Source: Ophiura sarsii
Taxonomy: Eukaryota; Echinodermata; Ophiuroidea; Amphilepidida; Ophiuridae
Assembly: GCA_035610835.1 (NCBI GenBank)
Contig: CM069454.1
Coordinates: 60,432,580 to 60,496,579 of the forward strand
Direction: 5' to 3'
Length of the DNA stretch: 64,000 nt
Of the stretch, positions 34,074 through 45,416 are shown one piece after another. The notes below the pieces were generated by a model. It ran no database searches, was not told the DNA's origin, and was given only the letters and a program-made list of their open reading frames with translations. Numbering within the stretch: the first letter of the stretch is position 1; each line of letters begins with the position of its first letter. The translations under genes were made by a program, and so were the position numbers.

Positions 34074-34212
34074 TTGCAGTGAACCAATTGATTGGCCTTT
34101 CAGAGCTCTTTGTAGAGAGTTACCAGTTTGATTTCTAATCACTTAGTTCATTAACCTTGATAATGTCTGTTGGGCTTCTGTTCACATCTGCGCTGCTCTT
34201 TGTATACAAAAA
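34074..34212 (+). mobile_element. CR1-like element, 3'-UTR-only copy
   Basis: From 'gagttgcagtgaaccaattg' to 'ctctttgtatacaaaaaat', this is the inverse of 1365-1508, the 3' UTR of the CR1-like element. A severely 5'-truncated insertion of the same family. Confidence 0.75.
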
Positions 34213-34560
34213 ATATTTAATTCGGTCAGCATTTCTTAGAGTCCTCCATATCACTTCAATCTCACTGGTGATTTAAAGCAAGTGACGTTATTAAGTAGAT
34301 CAACAAGTGTCTTTTACTTTAGCTGATCTCCACGTTAGGAGAATGCTTGTGTGTTATCTTCTTGTGCCCTGGCCTACACAGTGCTCAGCCTTATGTACAA
34401 ACTGCTTCAGGTTCTTGATCTCATCCTGCCCATATCATATTTGCGACCTTCCAATTGAATGCTTGTAGCATGATGTCTTAAAGTGATATTGTAGAGTAAA
34501 CACCAATACCTGTTTGTTAAATCTAATTTAAAAAGACGTATTGCATTTGCATGATAATTA
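34213..34560. other. No gene recognised
   Basis: AT-rich spacer; short open frames only. Confidence 0.4.
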
Positions 34561-34562
34561 AA

Positions 34563-35370
34563 TGTAATGACAATGTGCGTATAGTCATAATGGGCTTATT
34601 AAGTCCTTAATTTGACTAAACATACAATATTGCTGCAATAGCAGTATGCAGTCATATCAAGTATTATTAAAGTACGATGTATTTGTAACGTAATGACAAT
34701 GTGCGTATAGTCATATGGGCTTATTAAGTCCTTAATTTAAAACATAAAGGGTTCAACAAAAGAAAGTATACACTTTGTTTATGTCATTTTGAGTAACATT
34801 CAATTTTTGTTGTTGACCAAACAGGCTAGATAGGCATTTAGATGAATCTTTTAAGCATAATTTGATACCAAATTTGCCCCCTAACAACAAATATAAACCA
34901 TGATTAGCACCATTTAAAGAAAATTAGTCACTTTTCAAAAGTCACATTTTCAATACACTACGCGGGTAGAAAAGACCACATGTTACCTGTCCATAATCAA
35001 ATAGCCCGCTCGTTCAGGCACAACCCAACGCATCCCCACTGTGTGATCAATATCCATTTCATCCCGGCCATTCAAAATGCCACGCACAGCATTTTCTCGC
35101 GGCTTGCGTGCGTTGAAAATGTGACTTTTGAAAAGTGACCAATTTTCTTTAAATGGTGCTAATCATGGTTTATCTTTGTTGTTAGGGGTAAATTTGGTAT
35201 CAAATGATGCCTAAAAGATTCATCTAAATGCCTATCTAGCCTGTTTGGTCAAACAAAAAAATGAATGTTACTCAAAATGACATAAACAAAATGTATACTT
35301 TCTTTTGTTGAACCCTTTACAATATTGCTGCAATAGCAGTATGCAGTCATATCAAGTATTAAAGTACGAT
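34563..35370. repeat. Tandem duplication of ~120 bp, second copy interrupted
   Basis: Copy one (34563-34690) runs 'gacaatgtgcgtatagtcat', 'cttattaagtccttaattt', 'acaatattgctgcaatagca', 'gtcatatcaagtatt'. Copy two begins at 34691 and is split after 'aacata' by the MITE at 34747-35317, resuming 'caatattgctgc' at 35320. Confidence 0.85.
34747..35317. mobile_element. MITE with AAGGGTTCAAC ends, TA target proven by empty copy
   Basis: 571 bp; ends AAGGGTTCAACAAAAGAAAG and complement; arms pair for about 150 bp. TA precedes (34745-34746) and follows (35318-35319). The other copy of the surrounding duplication has a single TA at the site, so boundaries and target duplication are directly visible. 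Confidence 0.9.
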
Positions 35371-35389
35371 GTTTTCATCGATTTGGCTA

Positions 35390-35892
35390 TAGACCATTTC
35401 AAATTGAGATCGGAAATCTTCGGGAAAACAGGTCACGTTGAGTAGGTGCGTTGCGCGTTCTTCGCAACAGTTGATCGCGTTCACAGCATTGCCCTAGTTG
35501 ATTATCCGCCTATGTTTACATACACGCGTGCACACATGAGAAGTAAAACGTGGAACGAGACTATTTTGTTTTTTTTATCAACAAAGGCGCTGACGGACAA
35601 ATTCCAAATGTATCGAGCAGACGTTAAAATTGAAAATATTACCCCAAATCTCTTTCATCTCACTCGTTTTTGTAACTGAAATGCCGCAACATCAACTTTG
35701 TGAGGGTTACAATCTATCACCAACACCAGCGCAATCTACCACACGGGCAGACGGGTGAAAAACACGTTGTTTTTCTCCGGCACATGGCCATGACCTGTCA
35801 GGAGCTGACAGGTCATGGAACCGAGTGTCAAACACTCGGCTAATCGTAAACATTCGGAACCGATCGTATATTTTCGGATTTGAAATGGTCTA
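35390..35892. mobile_element. Palindromic MITE, TA target
   Basis: Ends TAGACCATTTCAAAT and complement with TA outside on both sides (35388-35389, 35893-35894). The interior contains 'gacctgtcaggagctgacaggtc', a small perfect hairpin near 35790-35815. The open frame inside is incidental. Confidence 0.7.
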
Positions 35893-36082
35893 TAGGTTTA
35901 TGTATTTGTAACGTAATTTCTGTTTGATGCTCATTCTTAACGTAATTTCTGTTTGATGCTCGTTCTTAATCACAACATGTTACCATTAGGTCATATGCAA
36001 ATTCCAATCGCACATTTGGATTCCTTGTGAGATTACCGTTCAGAAAATATACACTTTTTATGAGGTAGACCAAGTAGTTATA

Positions 36083-36339
36083 GTAGAGTCATAATCTTGG
36101 ATTCCGTGAACATTTTCTTCCTACCTTGGTTTCTTTGTGAATTTGTCAACTAGAATCATTTGAATTTTCGGACCCCTGTATGGCGGCCATTTTGGAATAT
36201 GCGCTATTAAAGAACATTCCCGTCACTTTTGAGAAATGCATGGGAGCTCATTTTCTTTTAAAATGGTTCTAGTTGACAAATTCACAAAGAAACCAAGGTA
36301 GGAAGAAAATGGTCACGGAATCCACGATTATGACTCTAC
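36083..36339. mobile_element. MITE with GTAGAGTCATAATC ends, TA target
   Basis: 257 bp; ends GTAGAGTCATAATC and complement; arms share 'accttggtttctttgtgaat' over about 95 bp. TA flanks both ends (36081-36082, 36340-36341). Its right TA is also the left TA of the next element. Confidence 0.85.
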
Positions 36340-36350
36340 TACAGGCTGTC

Positions 36351-37199
36351 TGAGAATGGCTATAACAGGAAAGGAAGAGGAGCTTGGATTCCACCTTGAA
36401 AAGCGAAGAAGCAGAAGGATTGGACCTGTAGCAGTGACAGACTTTGACTTTGCAGACGATATTGCCCTGCTGTCTGAAGAACTACACCAGGCACAAGATT
36501 TGCTTCAGAGGGTCGAGACATCAGTGGCTAAAGTTGGCTTGTCTATGAATGCAAAGAAGACAAAGCTCATGGCATACAACCAAACAAGTGCGGTGGAAAT
36601 CAGAACAAATGATGGAACCAAACTAGATGAAGTAAACGATTTCAAATACCTAGGTGCCTGGATGTCAAGCACTGAAACAGATATCAAGCAACGCAAGGCA
36701 GCAGCTTGGAGAGCCTGTGGGAAGCTGAACAAGATCTGGAAATCCACCCTACCAAGAAAATTCAAACTTCGCCTGTTCGCCGCAACTGTTGAATCTGTGT
36801 TACTATATGGCTGTGAGGCATGGACCACCACCCCTAAGCTAGCAAAGCAACTTGATGGCTGTTATACACGTATGCTGAGGGCTGTCCTCAACATTCACTG
36901 GAAGCAACATACAACTAACACAGAGCTGTATGGAGACCTCCCCAAAATCACCCAAAAGATCAGGGAGAGAAGGACAAGATTCTCAGGCCACTGCTTTAGG
37001 AGTCAAGAATGTGTGTCAAAGCTGGTTCATTGGATACCAAAGCATGGGAGAAGAAAACCTGGAAGACCTGCCCTAACTTACATCGATGTGCTAAAACAGG
37101 ACACTGGTTTGGATGTAAGAGACTTAAAGACAGCAATGCAGGACAGGAAGGTGTGGAGAGCCATTGTAGATCGAGAACACAACTCGAATTAAGCAAGCA
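36351..37199 (+). mobile_element. 5'-truncated RTE-like retrotransposon with 10-bp target duplication
   Basis: ACAGGCTGTC occurs at 36341-36350 and again at 37200-37209, exactly bracketing the coding fragment. This is a textbook target duplication for a truncated non-LTR insertion. The host is the terminus of the fold-back element. Confidence 0.85.
36356..37192 (+). CDS. Non-LTR reverse transcriptase, C-terminal half (5'-truncated, frame open)
   Basis: The 278-residue frame begins inside the reverse transcriptase: MAITGKEEELGF, then the catalytic palm box FADDIALLSEE (residues ~32-42, the YXDD-equivalent FADD), KVGLSMNAKKTKLMAYN, DFKYLGAWMSS, the thumb, VESVLLYGCEAWTTTPKL, CYTRMLRAVLNIHWKQH, then RFSGHCFRSQE and HGRRKPGRPALTYIDVLKQD near the end. 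The order matches RTE-like/related non-LTR ORF2 proteins. The endonuclease and first palm motifs are absent because the copy is 5'-truncated, so it is not functional, but no stop or frameshift has accumulated. The first Met is internal to the original protein. Insertion is therefore recent. Confidence 0.85.
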   Translation: MAITGKEEELGFHLEKRRSRRIGPVAVTDFDFADDIALLSEELHQAQDLLQRVETSVAKVGLSMNAKKTKLMAYNQTSAVEIRTNDGTKLDEVNDFKYLGAWMSSTETDIKQRKAAAWRACGKLNKIWKSTLPRKFKLRLFAATVESVLLYGCEAWTTTPKLAKQLDGCYTRMLRAVLNIHWKQHTTNTELYGDLPKITQKIRERRTRFSGHCFRSQECVSKLVHWIPKHGRRKPGRPALTYIDVLKQDTGLDVRDLKTAMQDRKVWRAIVDREHNSN

Positions 37200-38399
37200 A
37201 CAGGCTGTCCCAAGATGATTAGTACCAATCGATGCCCAAAGTTCAATAATTTTTGTCATCATCAAAATCAATGGGATTTGGTCCGTTGTTTTTTGCCATA
37301 CTGTACTATTTCATTAGAATTTTAGATCATGAATATCGGATTTATCAAACTCAAGAAATTTCACCTTTTTGGCAAAGTGCTCTTACAGCTTGTTTGAAAG
37401 AAACTTGTGTATTCTCATAATCTCTTGTCTACTCAATATAATCTTGTGTGTCTTTCTGTTGTAACTGTTATTAGTTATGGGTGTTCAAATCATTAATAAT
37501 TCTTCTCCTTAATTCAATTTAACAGGTAAAAGAAGTTTGTCACATTTGAGTGACCCCGTGCATTGTTTTATTTGACTATTTAAGTGTTTAGGGACTTCTA
37601 AATGAATCGGTATTTGGTGAATCACTAGTGGCTTAGATTTCATTTTCACATTGGAGAATGGATAACACTATATCATAGTTTGTAGGAAATTGCATCCCCA
37701 ATATGAAAAAAGTCTAAGCCACTGCTGATTACCTATGACCACGTCTTTACCTGTTTAAATGTCCCTCAAGTTTAGCCTCAAAACTAGCTCATTATAGAAA
37801 CAAAGCTTGGGTCGCTCATGCGTGACGTTCCATTTTTACTCTTCAAATTGAATCAAAATGGAGAAGTATTAATGGTTTGAACAACAATATGATACAACAG
37901 CAGTTTAAAATAGAAAGGAACTAAAGATATTAGCAGACAAGAGATTAATAGAATGTATTAGTTTCTTTCAAACAAGCTGTTTAAAAACATATTTTTTTGC
38001 ACTTTGTCAAAAAGGTGAAATCACCATGTCTTACACAATGGATGGAGTGTAACTTCATTAAAATAAGTCCTATATTTATGATATAAAATTCTAATGAAAG
38101 GGTACAGTATAGCAAATATGATAGCAAAAACACTGTTCTAATCTCATTGATGTTGATGATGAAAATTGTTATTAAACTTTGGGCATCGATGGGTACTAAT
38201 CATTTTGGGACAGCTTGTAGTAATATTATATATATATATTGTTACGATCGCATTCTATATTGTCTGTATATCCATATTATATGATTTGATCAAGGTTGAA
38301 ATACCTATTACTTCTGTCCCGGTCGTCTGCTATTTTAGCACACTAATGACCAAGGTCGAAGCTTACCTCATAATCTCATGTTCCGATCTCCTGACATCA

Positions 38400-38835
38400 T
38401 GTCTATAGTCCGACGGTTCTTTAGTCCGAAGGTTCTATAGTCTGAAGGGGTCTATAATCCGACAAAAATAAGGTTCTATAGTCCGAAGGTTCTATAGTCC
38501 GAAACACAACTAAGGTTCTATAATTTGAAAGGTTCTATAATACGAAAATGAAAAGGGTTCTCTAATCCGAACATGAAAAACGATTCTTTAGTCCGAATAC
38601 TATGTACGTGTTCTATAATTCGATTTTTGAAAAAGGTTCTTTAATCCGAACGTTAAAACAGGTTCTCTAGTCCGAATATGAATTAAGGTTCTTTAATCCG
38701 TTTCATAAAAAAGGGTTCTTTAGTCCGAATCTTAAAATGGGTTCTATAGTCCGAATAATATAGCGTGTTCTTTAATCCGAATGGGTCAAAAGGTTCTCTA
38801 ATTCGAAAAATTCGTTTTTTCAGGTTCTACGTTCT
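38400..38835. repeat. Minisatellite of 'ggttctatagtccgaa' units
   Basis: About seventeen units of the type ggttct(a/t)tagtccgaa followed by a variable A-rich spacer of 5-15 bp. The core is constrained while the spacer drifts. Non-coding on both strands. Confidence 0.9.
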
Positions 38836-39754
38836 AATGTTAATTTAAAATCATGATAGGCCTATATTGCGAAACTGACGTTGATTAAAAAAGCTTCTTT
38901 ATAAAAGAGGCAATGTGTTTTTCTTAATTCATCCCAGCATTCTCTTCAATGGGATCAAACCATACAGAGAGGAAAGAGTAAGGTATTTTAATATTATAGG
39001 TTTGGTCGAACAAGACTGCCGCTGTCGTCTGAAATTGTCATAGCGCCGCCATCTGCAGACCACTGATCTGCAGACCAGACGACGCTGGCCACGCGTCTCG
39101 GACGACCCAATATGGCAACGGGAGTGCACCATTTTGAAATATTATTTTAAACTGTCATCGCCCATTTAACGAGAAAAATAATTTAAAAAATAGCATTAAC
39201 AATGGAATTGGTTAGCCAACTCCAACGTGTTTTTATAAATGATTCTCGTGGAGAAACGAAGTCGGTGACCCCTATTTTTTTAATTTTAGAAATGGGTTGC
39301 ACATCGATGGAACTTCATTTATACGCGATCTTAGCAAAAGTTGTCAATAGGTTCTTATTTGCGCCAAACACCTTAAGGGGGGACTTTTAAGGAACAGTTA
39401 CAACATTATCCATAACATATTTGGGATTCAAAATCACTGAATGTACTTTTTTGATTGCGACCTCCCGATATTCTCAGGCAAGTCGTCGCTGTTCACTGTA
39501 ACAAGGGATTGCTACAATTTGGATATCGTAAGAAAGAGGATCACATAAGCTATCCACCTGTATCCACACAATATATTTATATCCTAAAATATCCCGAAAA
39601 ACCGGCTATTGTAACAATAATCCCGAACATTTATGAAGCAATTTAATATGCGGGATATTTTGTACGTTATCATCTCTTACTTTTCTAAATGTAGGCCTAC
39701 TTCTTTTATACTGAGTGAATCAGAGTATGAGTGTTACAATTATAGGAAACAATA
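38836..39754. other. No gene recognised
   Basis: The frame at 39202-39390 (62 codons) has no recognised domain. A stretch near 39020-39080 repeats 'gtctgcagacca' words. Confidence 0.4.
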
Positions 39755-40150
39755 CTGACTCTTGTCAAGAAATCGCAAAGCATCGGGCCAACGCCATAGG
39801 TTGCCTCAACGTAATCCCAGCATGCATTAGATAAGCTCTGTGCATTGAGATAATTCAACACCTGATTTCCATTGAAATGTACATAAATATCATGGTCCAT
39901 AAGAGGAAACAATAATTTCATATCTGTATCAATATATGAATTGGGATTATATTTCTCAATACAGTAATACCAAACAAGTTGAAAAGTCTGAATGATTTAT
40001 AGTTCCTCTATAAATGGACGGTAATGTTTTGTACATTTCAATGCAAATCAGGTGTTGAACTTTAACTGTCAACATCATCGCAGTGCACATTGTTTTTCTA
40101 CTGCATGCTGGGATTACATTTAAGCAACCTATGGGTCAACGCACTAGCGT
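39755..40150. repeat. Diverged fold-back repeat
   Basis: 'caacgccataggttgcctca' with 'taatcccagcatgca' and 'caacacctgattt' on the left is answered by the complements on the right ('aaatcaggtgttg', 'gcatgctgggatta', 'gcaacctatgggtc'). Centre near 39950. The minus-strand frame within is unlikely to be a gene. Confidence 0.65.
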
Positions 40151-40826
40151 GACACTGAAGTCATAATAAGACAACGTGTCTGTTACCAGTCTGTTAAAGC
40201 AATACATCTGATCAAGTATGGTGTAACGACTGACAAGATATCTCGTATGAATATGTGATGACATTAAACATGGCAACGAACTTGTTGAAAGATTAACAGG
40301 ACGGATAAGATTATATATTGTAAGCGAAGGGTTGTCGTCGCCTTAAAGGAGAAAAACGGTGTTTATAAAACCAAGCATATATTTGTAAGACATTGATTAT
40401 TGAATGCGTATTGACCAGGTTCATATTCAATAAAACGTTTCGGCCTAACATGTTTAAACTGTATAGGCCAATTCCCAAACCGTGATGATTTGAAATTCCC
40501 TGATTATTGTGCCAAAAATGCTCAAAGGTTTAAAACTATACCCTATATCATGACGTCACCATTGCTTTTCGAACCCAGTATGCACCTATAGATGTATATG
40601 GAGCACATAACTATATCAATAGGTCTCGCGACACGCTATCGATCAAAGTTGAGTACGACAATATTTCCTATTTGACTGAAAAGAGATAAGAAATTTGTAA
40701 TTTTGTGACGGTAAAGTAGTGAATAGTGTGTAGTGCTGAAAGAATAGAATTCCGAAGAACCTGGCGAGATTACATCTCAGGCATCCTGTGTATCTGTACC
40801 TTTAGTAGATTCCATATATCATGTAC
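40151..40826. other. No gene recognised
   Basis: AT-rich spacer upstream of the hAT element. Confidence 0.4.
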
Positions 40827-40834
40827 CTGAGCAC

Positions 40835-42304
40835 CAGTGTTGGAGTCGAGTCCTCATCATCCGAGTCCGAGTCCGAGTCCGAGTCATTGAGGAAAGGACT
40901 CGAGTCCGAGTCCGAGTCTTTGCCAATTTTTATGTCCGAGTCCGAGTCCGAGTCCGAGTCCTCAATATCCGAGTCCGAGTCCGAGTCCGAGTCCTTATGT
41001 ATCAAATTCAAGACGCAGTTCACCAATACTATATCAACGTTTTATTAATCAGAATTTCAGTTCTATATACGTCGTATACTGTTTACTTGTAATTACTAAT
41101 TAAAATATAATGACAGTCAGTTCAGTAACTAACTTATTAGGCTTGTGTTGTCTTTGTGGTTTCTTTTTAGTACAAACTGCTTATCTGCAATTATTTTCAT
41201 GCACAATTACTTAAATTAGAAAGAGTGTAGGAGGAAAACGTAAGGTCCGCAAGACGAGAGCAGCAAGTGTAACAACGCCAGATACCCTGATCACAACTTA
41301 GTACCACACATGTGGGAGATGCTGATGCTTCCTTGCCCGGATTGGTCTTGTTAGTCATCTTCGGACATATAGAACTTACAATGAAATAAGCATGTCAGTA
41401 AAATAAGGCTATGAAAATATCACAGGGAAGAAAATGGAATATTTCATTGCTTGACAACAACTGAGTTTTGACCTCATCATCAAAAGCAGTTTTGAGTTGA
41501 CCTAATTTTATATGTTGAATTTAAAGAAGATGCTCATTGCACTTCGGGAACATCAGCATCTGAACCATTTTGGGGGACAATGGCGCGATGTGGCCGCATA
41601 ATCAACCCCCTCTGCTGAAAATGCGTTCCACGGGAGCGCTATACTTGCTGGTAAAATTTGAGATGTTACCACTCGCTTCTGTTTATATACTGTGGTTGCA
41701 AAATCTACAGTTGGCTTTGTGCTCTTTGCCTTTTGATTTATCGTATACTCATGGTGATCTAGGAACCCAAACAGAATAACTCGGGATGTGGCAGACATAT
41801 CAGTGGCACTGTGGGTGACAGACTGACTGACTTTATTATAAGCTTTTAATATTGAATTCAACTCAACGAACGGTAAAATAATATTTGAAGTAGCAAAAGT
41901 CCAGCTAAAACAACCCTAAATCATTTCAACACACGCGCGCTACCAATTGTAAAATTGTATTACAGAAAGTATCGCACCTCAGCAGACAAAATAACGGATC
42001 ATTCGATCATTCATTTATCAATACAGTATATCGGCAAGTTATTTTTTGCTAGCGGCGGACTGGGGAATTCATTCCCTCAGCAAAACAAAATTCAGGTAAA
42101 TTAATGAAAATAAAACACCTGAAAAACCCCAATTTTGCCGGACTCGTTAAGGACTCGAAGTCGAGTCCTCGAGTCCTGGGGGTCCGAGTCCGAGTCCGAG
42201 TCCGAGTCTTTGAGTACTGGGACCGAGTCCGAGTCCGAGTCTTTGAAAAAAAGGACTCGAGTCGGACTCGAGTCCGAGTCCGAGTCCCGAGTCCTACAAC
42301 ACTG
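40835..42304. mobile_element. hAT element with perfect 8-bp target duplication
   Basis: Starts CAGTGTTGGAGTCGAGTCC and ends with CTACAACACTG. The octamer CTGAGCAC lies immediately on both sides (40827-40834 and 42305-42312); an 8-bp duplication and CAGTGTTG-type ends define hAT. GAGTCC hexamer arrays occupy both subterminal zones (about 40858-41000 and 42145-42295). The middle carries a decayed transposase C-terminus on the minus strand. At 1470 bp it is non-autonomous. Confidence 0.93.
41521..41861 (-). pseudogene. hAT transposase C-terminal (dimerisation) remnant
   Basis: Split across three frames on the minus strand: one frame carries VVTSQILPAS, another SAPVERIFSAEG (about 41640-41605), another LSPKMVQMLMFPKCNEHLL with a stop at 41521-41523. 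The APVERIFS block and the following 'LSP..V..L.FLK.N' pattern are signatures of the hATC dimerisation domain. At least two frameshifts break it and the catalytic core is absent. It supports the hAT call from the target duplication independently. Confidence 0.8.
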
Positions 42305-42312
42305 CTGAGCAC

Positions 42313-42960
42313 GGAGAATCGCAAAACAAGTTAACCTCGTAAGAGGTGTACGGTGTTACCATATGCATTGAAAAGGCCCCTCTTGAGATGCGGAAATTCG
42401 CGGAAGCCCACGTTTTGATAGTGAGAGGTTATACTTGTTTGGATTGCCCTAAAGACGAGCACCAAAGAGAAGCGACCGGAAGACACGCATCGACGCTGAA
42501 ACTAACCATGAAGCGTTAGGTGAGCATAGGACAAGCACTCCCGGAAATGGAGCTGTGTGATTTTTAACAATGTTTTAAAAATGTTTAACAAACATTAGCA
42601 AACAAATGTTTTTTCTAAACTATTCATATGACCTTTGAAAAATGTTGTGAAAATGTTATGTGTTTGATAAGTTGGTGCCGAATGTATATAGCGTGGTGCC
42701 GAGAAAGGGTAAAACCCGTTGAGGCGGCCTAGTCGCCCAAAATGGCCAAAGCTATACCTCCAGACCACGAGCTCTCAGGGGTTTTAAGATCTTATAATTT
42801 TAGTGGCCATCAAAACAAGTGAAATCAGATGGTTATTTCGTATGATTGAAATATTTGGTGAAAGATCCCAGTATATCCATGGTGGTAGTTTCATCAGGAA
42901 TTTAGAAGAACATCAACAAAAATTCGTTAGAAAATTCCAAATAGGAAACTTATTTATTTT
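42313..42960. other. No gene recognised
   Basis: Spacer. The frame 42803-43093 overlaps TTGGTTAA-rich repeat and is not considered coding. Confidence 0.4.
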
Positions 42961-42969
42961 CCATGCACT

Positions 42970-44275
42970 CTTAGAACAGGTATTAATTAACTTACCATGT
43001 ATTAAAAGAATGTTGATAAAAAGTATACTACATTGGTTAAAAATTAAGCGTTGGTTAAAAAATACTTTTAATACTGCGTTGGTTAAAGAGTAAAATTAAA
43101 CTCATTTTTGGTTTATTCAACGTTGGTTAAAGCTGAGACTAATATTAGTCTCAGGGTTAAAGCCCCAGGCATCTTCTCATTCCACCAGTAGCTTAATCCA
43201 GCCAATTTGCCAATCTGACACATTTGAGCAATAGAGGGCGCTGCAATACCAAATGTTTTTAATGCCTTTTACTCTTAATATCAATGTTCAGTAGACTCCG
43301 ATTCCTTTTCAAAAATATGGTTAAATGTATTTTTAAATATTGTTCGTATAAATCAGTTGATATAAGGGGCGATATCCAAACTCTACAGTGATTTTAAAGC
43401 ATTTTTCTAGCGATTTTACAACGATATTCCAACGGTATTTCGTTCTATTGTTAAAAGCATCGGAAAAAGATCGGTGATTAACTAGAAACCTCTCTACTTA
43501 TCTGGCGTTAACAATAGAACTATTGTAGTACTCTCGATGGCTGCATTAGTGAAGCAGACAGATCAAAGGCGCAAGGAAGGTTGTGTTATATTCTTTAAGA
43601 AATACTATAATATAGTATTTCTTAAAGAATATAACACAACCTTCCTTGCGCCTTTGATCTGTCTGCTTCACTAATGCAGCCATCGAGAGTACTACAATAG
43701 TTATATTGTTAACGCCAGATAAGTAGAGAGGTTTCTAGTTAATCACCGATCTTTTTCCGATGCTTTTAACAATAGAACGAAATACCGTTGGAATATCGTT
43801 GTAAAATCGCTAGAAAAATGCTTTAAAATCACTGTAGAGTTTGGATATCGCCCCTAACAAAGATAAACGATAAGAAACGTAAAATTGTAATTTTGACGAT
43901 GCCCCTTTTTTATCAATTTAACACCATAGATTCTTTATTTTGTAAATAATATGCCTGTATTGATTTTTACCATCTACACTTGAAATTGTTTAAATATATG
44001 ATGTTGTTGATTCACTCTTACATCCCATGTTATATATCGAGCAGGATTAACTAGCAAATGGTTAAGTTTAGCAGAATTAACCAACAAATGATTAAAGTTT
44101 TAACCAACCACATGTTAAAATTTAGCAAAACAAATAACAGTTTAACCAACATTTGTTAACCAAGCAGTGTTGGTTAAAACATATTAACCAACAAATGATT
44201 GAACATTGTAACCAACCACAGGTTAAAGTTTAACCAACAGCTGTTGGTTACGATTTTAACCAACCAATTGTGTCA
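42970..44275. repeat. TTGGTTAA-rich repeat, probable transposon, with nested MITE
   Basis: Both flanks of the palindromic MITE are dense in 'ttggttaaa' on the left and 'ttaaccaac' on the right, an inverted arrangement. The left flank also has a small hairpin, 'gagactaatattagtctc' (43136-43153). No termini or target duplication were identified. Confidence 0.55.
43366..43854. mobile_element. Near-perfect palindromic MITE, TAA target
   Basis: Arms 43366-43610 and 43611-43854 are complementary over their whole length apart from a few differences. Ends GGGGCGATATCC and complement. TAA on both sides (43363-43365, 43855-43857) points to PIF/Harbinger. No loop remains at the centre (aatactata/tatagtatt). 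Confidence 0.88.
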
Positions 44276-44280
44276 TTACG

Positions 44281-44690
44281 GTTCCGTTCCCTTTATATTC
44301 TGAGCTTTTTGTGACCACGGATATGCCCTGGTATCCAGGGTAATAAATTATAACTTTCTTTGGCTGATTTATTTGATTTATTGCACCACGCCTGTGTATT
44401 TCCTAGCCTGGCTACTAGGATCGCTGGCCAAGCACGGCTCAAGGCCCCGCCGCGCCAGGGGTGGTATCCTGGTGTTGTCCATAGTGGAAGAACTTGGTAC
44501 TAGCATGGTATTAATGGGGACTTTAGAAACGTAATTATTACAGTTGTTGCTTTTTTTCTTGTGTTAATGTTCATAACTAAATAATGTTTATATTGTTTGC
44601 TTTTCGAACGAGTGAATTCTATAGGATATTAACGAAATTAGCTAAAAGTATTCTGACAGAAAATGTTCAAAGTTTACTCATACACAAGTT
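44281..44690. other. No gene recognised
   Basis: Spacer with a short GC-rich segment around 44425-44470. No feature identified. Confidence 0.35.
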
Positions 44691-44739
44691 TATTTAGATG
44701 CAATTAAATTGGATAATTTTCTCGGTGGAAAGAAGCCCA

Positions 44740-45235
44740 AAGTCCCGCCCAAAGTCTTACTTTTAAAAGTTGTTGTGTTGAGAAATTCACACTTTAACTT
44801 CAATTTGTCATTGCAATTAGTACTATTCCAAATTTGGTTAAAATCATAAGTTCAAAATTTGAAAAACACGAAAAAAGTCACAATATATTATCCGTGGATC
44901 AGATTTTAGTTTAAAACTTAGCCCAATATGCTGAAAGTCATCGCGTGTGTCAATGTTTGGCGAGATTGTAGACAGACAGCCTCAGGGTATTCCCAGCGTG
45001 TGGTCAATGTGTTGAATTAAACAGTTCTTAGGTGGACTTTTTTTTAGCCCAACACGCAACTTTTCAATGTTCTTGCGTTAAGAAAATCAATGTTTGAACT
45101 TTAATTTGTTTAAAAAATATTGTAATTTCAGATTTTGTCAAATATTAAGTTCAAATTTAAAAAAAACCCAATTATATAGCAGATTTTAGTTTAAAATGTA
45201 GCCCAATGGGGCTGAAGATATGTCAATAGCAGTAG
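44740..45235. repeat. Two diverged tandem copies
   Basis: 'aaattcacactttaacttca', 'ataagttcaaaatttgaaaa' and 'agattttagtttaaaactta' on the left recur with changes at 45080-45215. Unit length about 260 bp. Non-coding. Confidence 0.5.
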
Positions 45236-45416
45236 TGTGTTGGTATACAACAGTGCCTTTAGGATTTTCTAGACTGTTGGTCCAGGGTGTATCACCCCAT
45301 TCACACCATGTTCACACACAAATACTAGCGTGATAGCCAATTCAATATGTCAGCCCCTGATTTTTAACCTTTGTTCTGAGAGTGTACGGGTTTCGACAAC
45401 TGATCTATTGTCGTCC

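Larger units (their letters stand above)
36342..38217. mobile_element. Fold-back Tc1/mariner-like element containing a retroelement
   Basis: The left end CAGGCTGTC is split by a retroelement after a few bases and resumes at 37200 (CAGGCTGTCCCAAGATG); the right end is CATTTTGGGACAGCTTG. TA flanks both sides (36340-36341, 38218-38219). Arms of about 500 bp pair around a centre near 37700. No transposase. Confidence 0.8.

Noticed and set aside
35446..35679. 77-codon frame
   Set aside because: Lies inside a palindromic MITE and has no domain.
38400..38835. Core-plus-spacer pattern as a possible CRISPR array
   Set aside because: The core is only ~16 bp, spacers are A-rich and too short and variable, no cas genes, and the window is animal DNA.
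40802..41048. Ser/Asp/Glu repeat frames on both strands
   Set aside because: Translations of GAGTCC hexamers inside the hAT element.
42803..43093. 96-codon frame
   Set aside because: Its end consists of TTGGTTAA repeats; no domain or codon structure.
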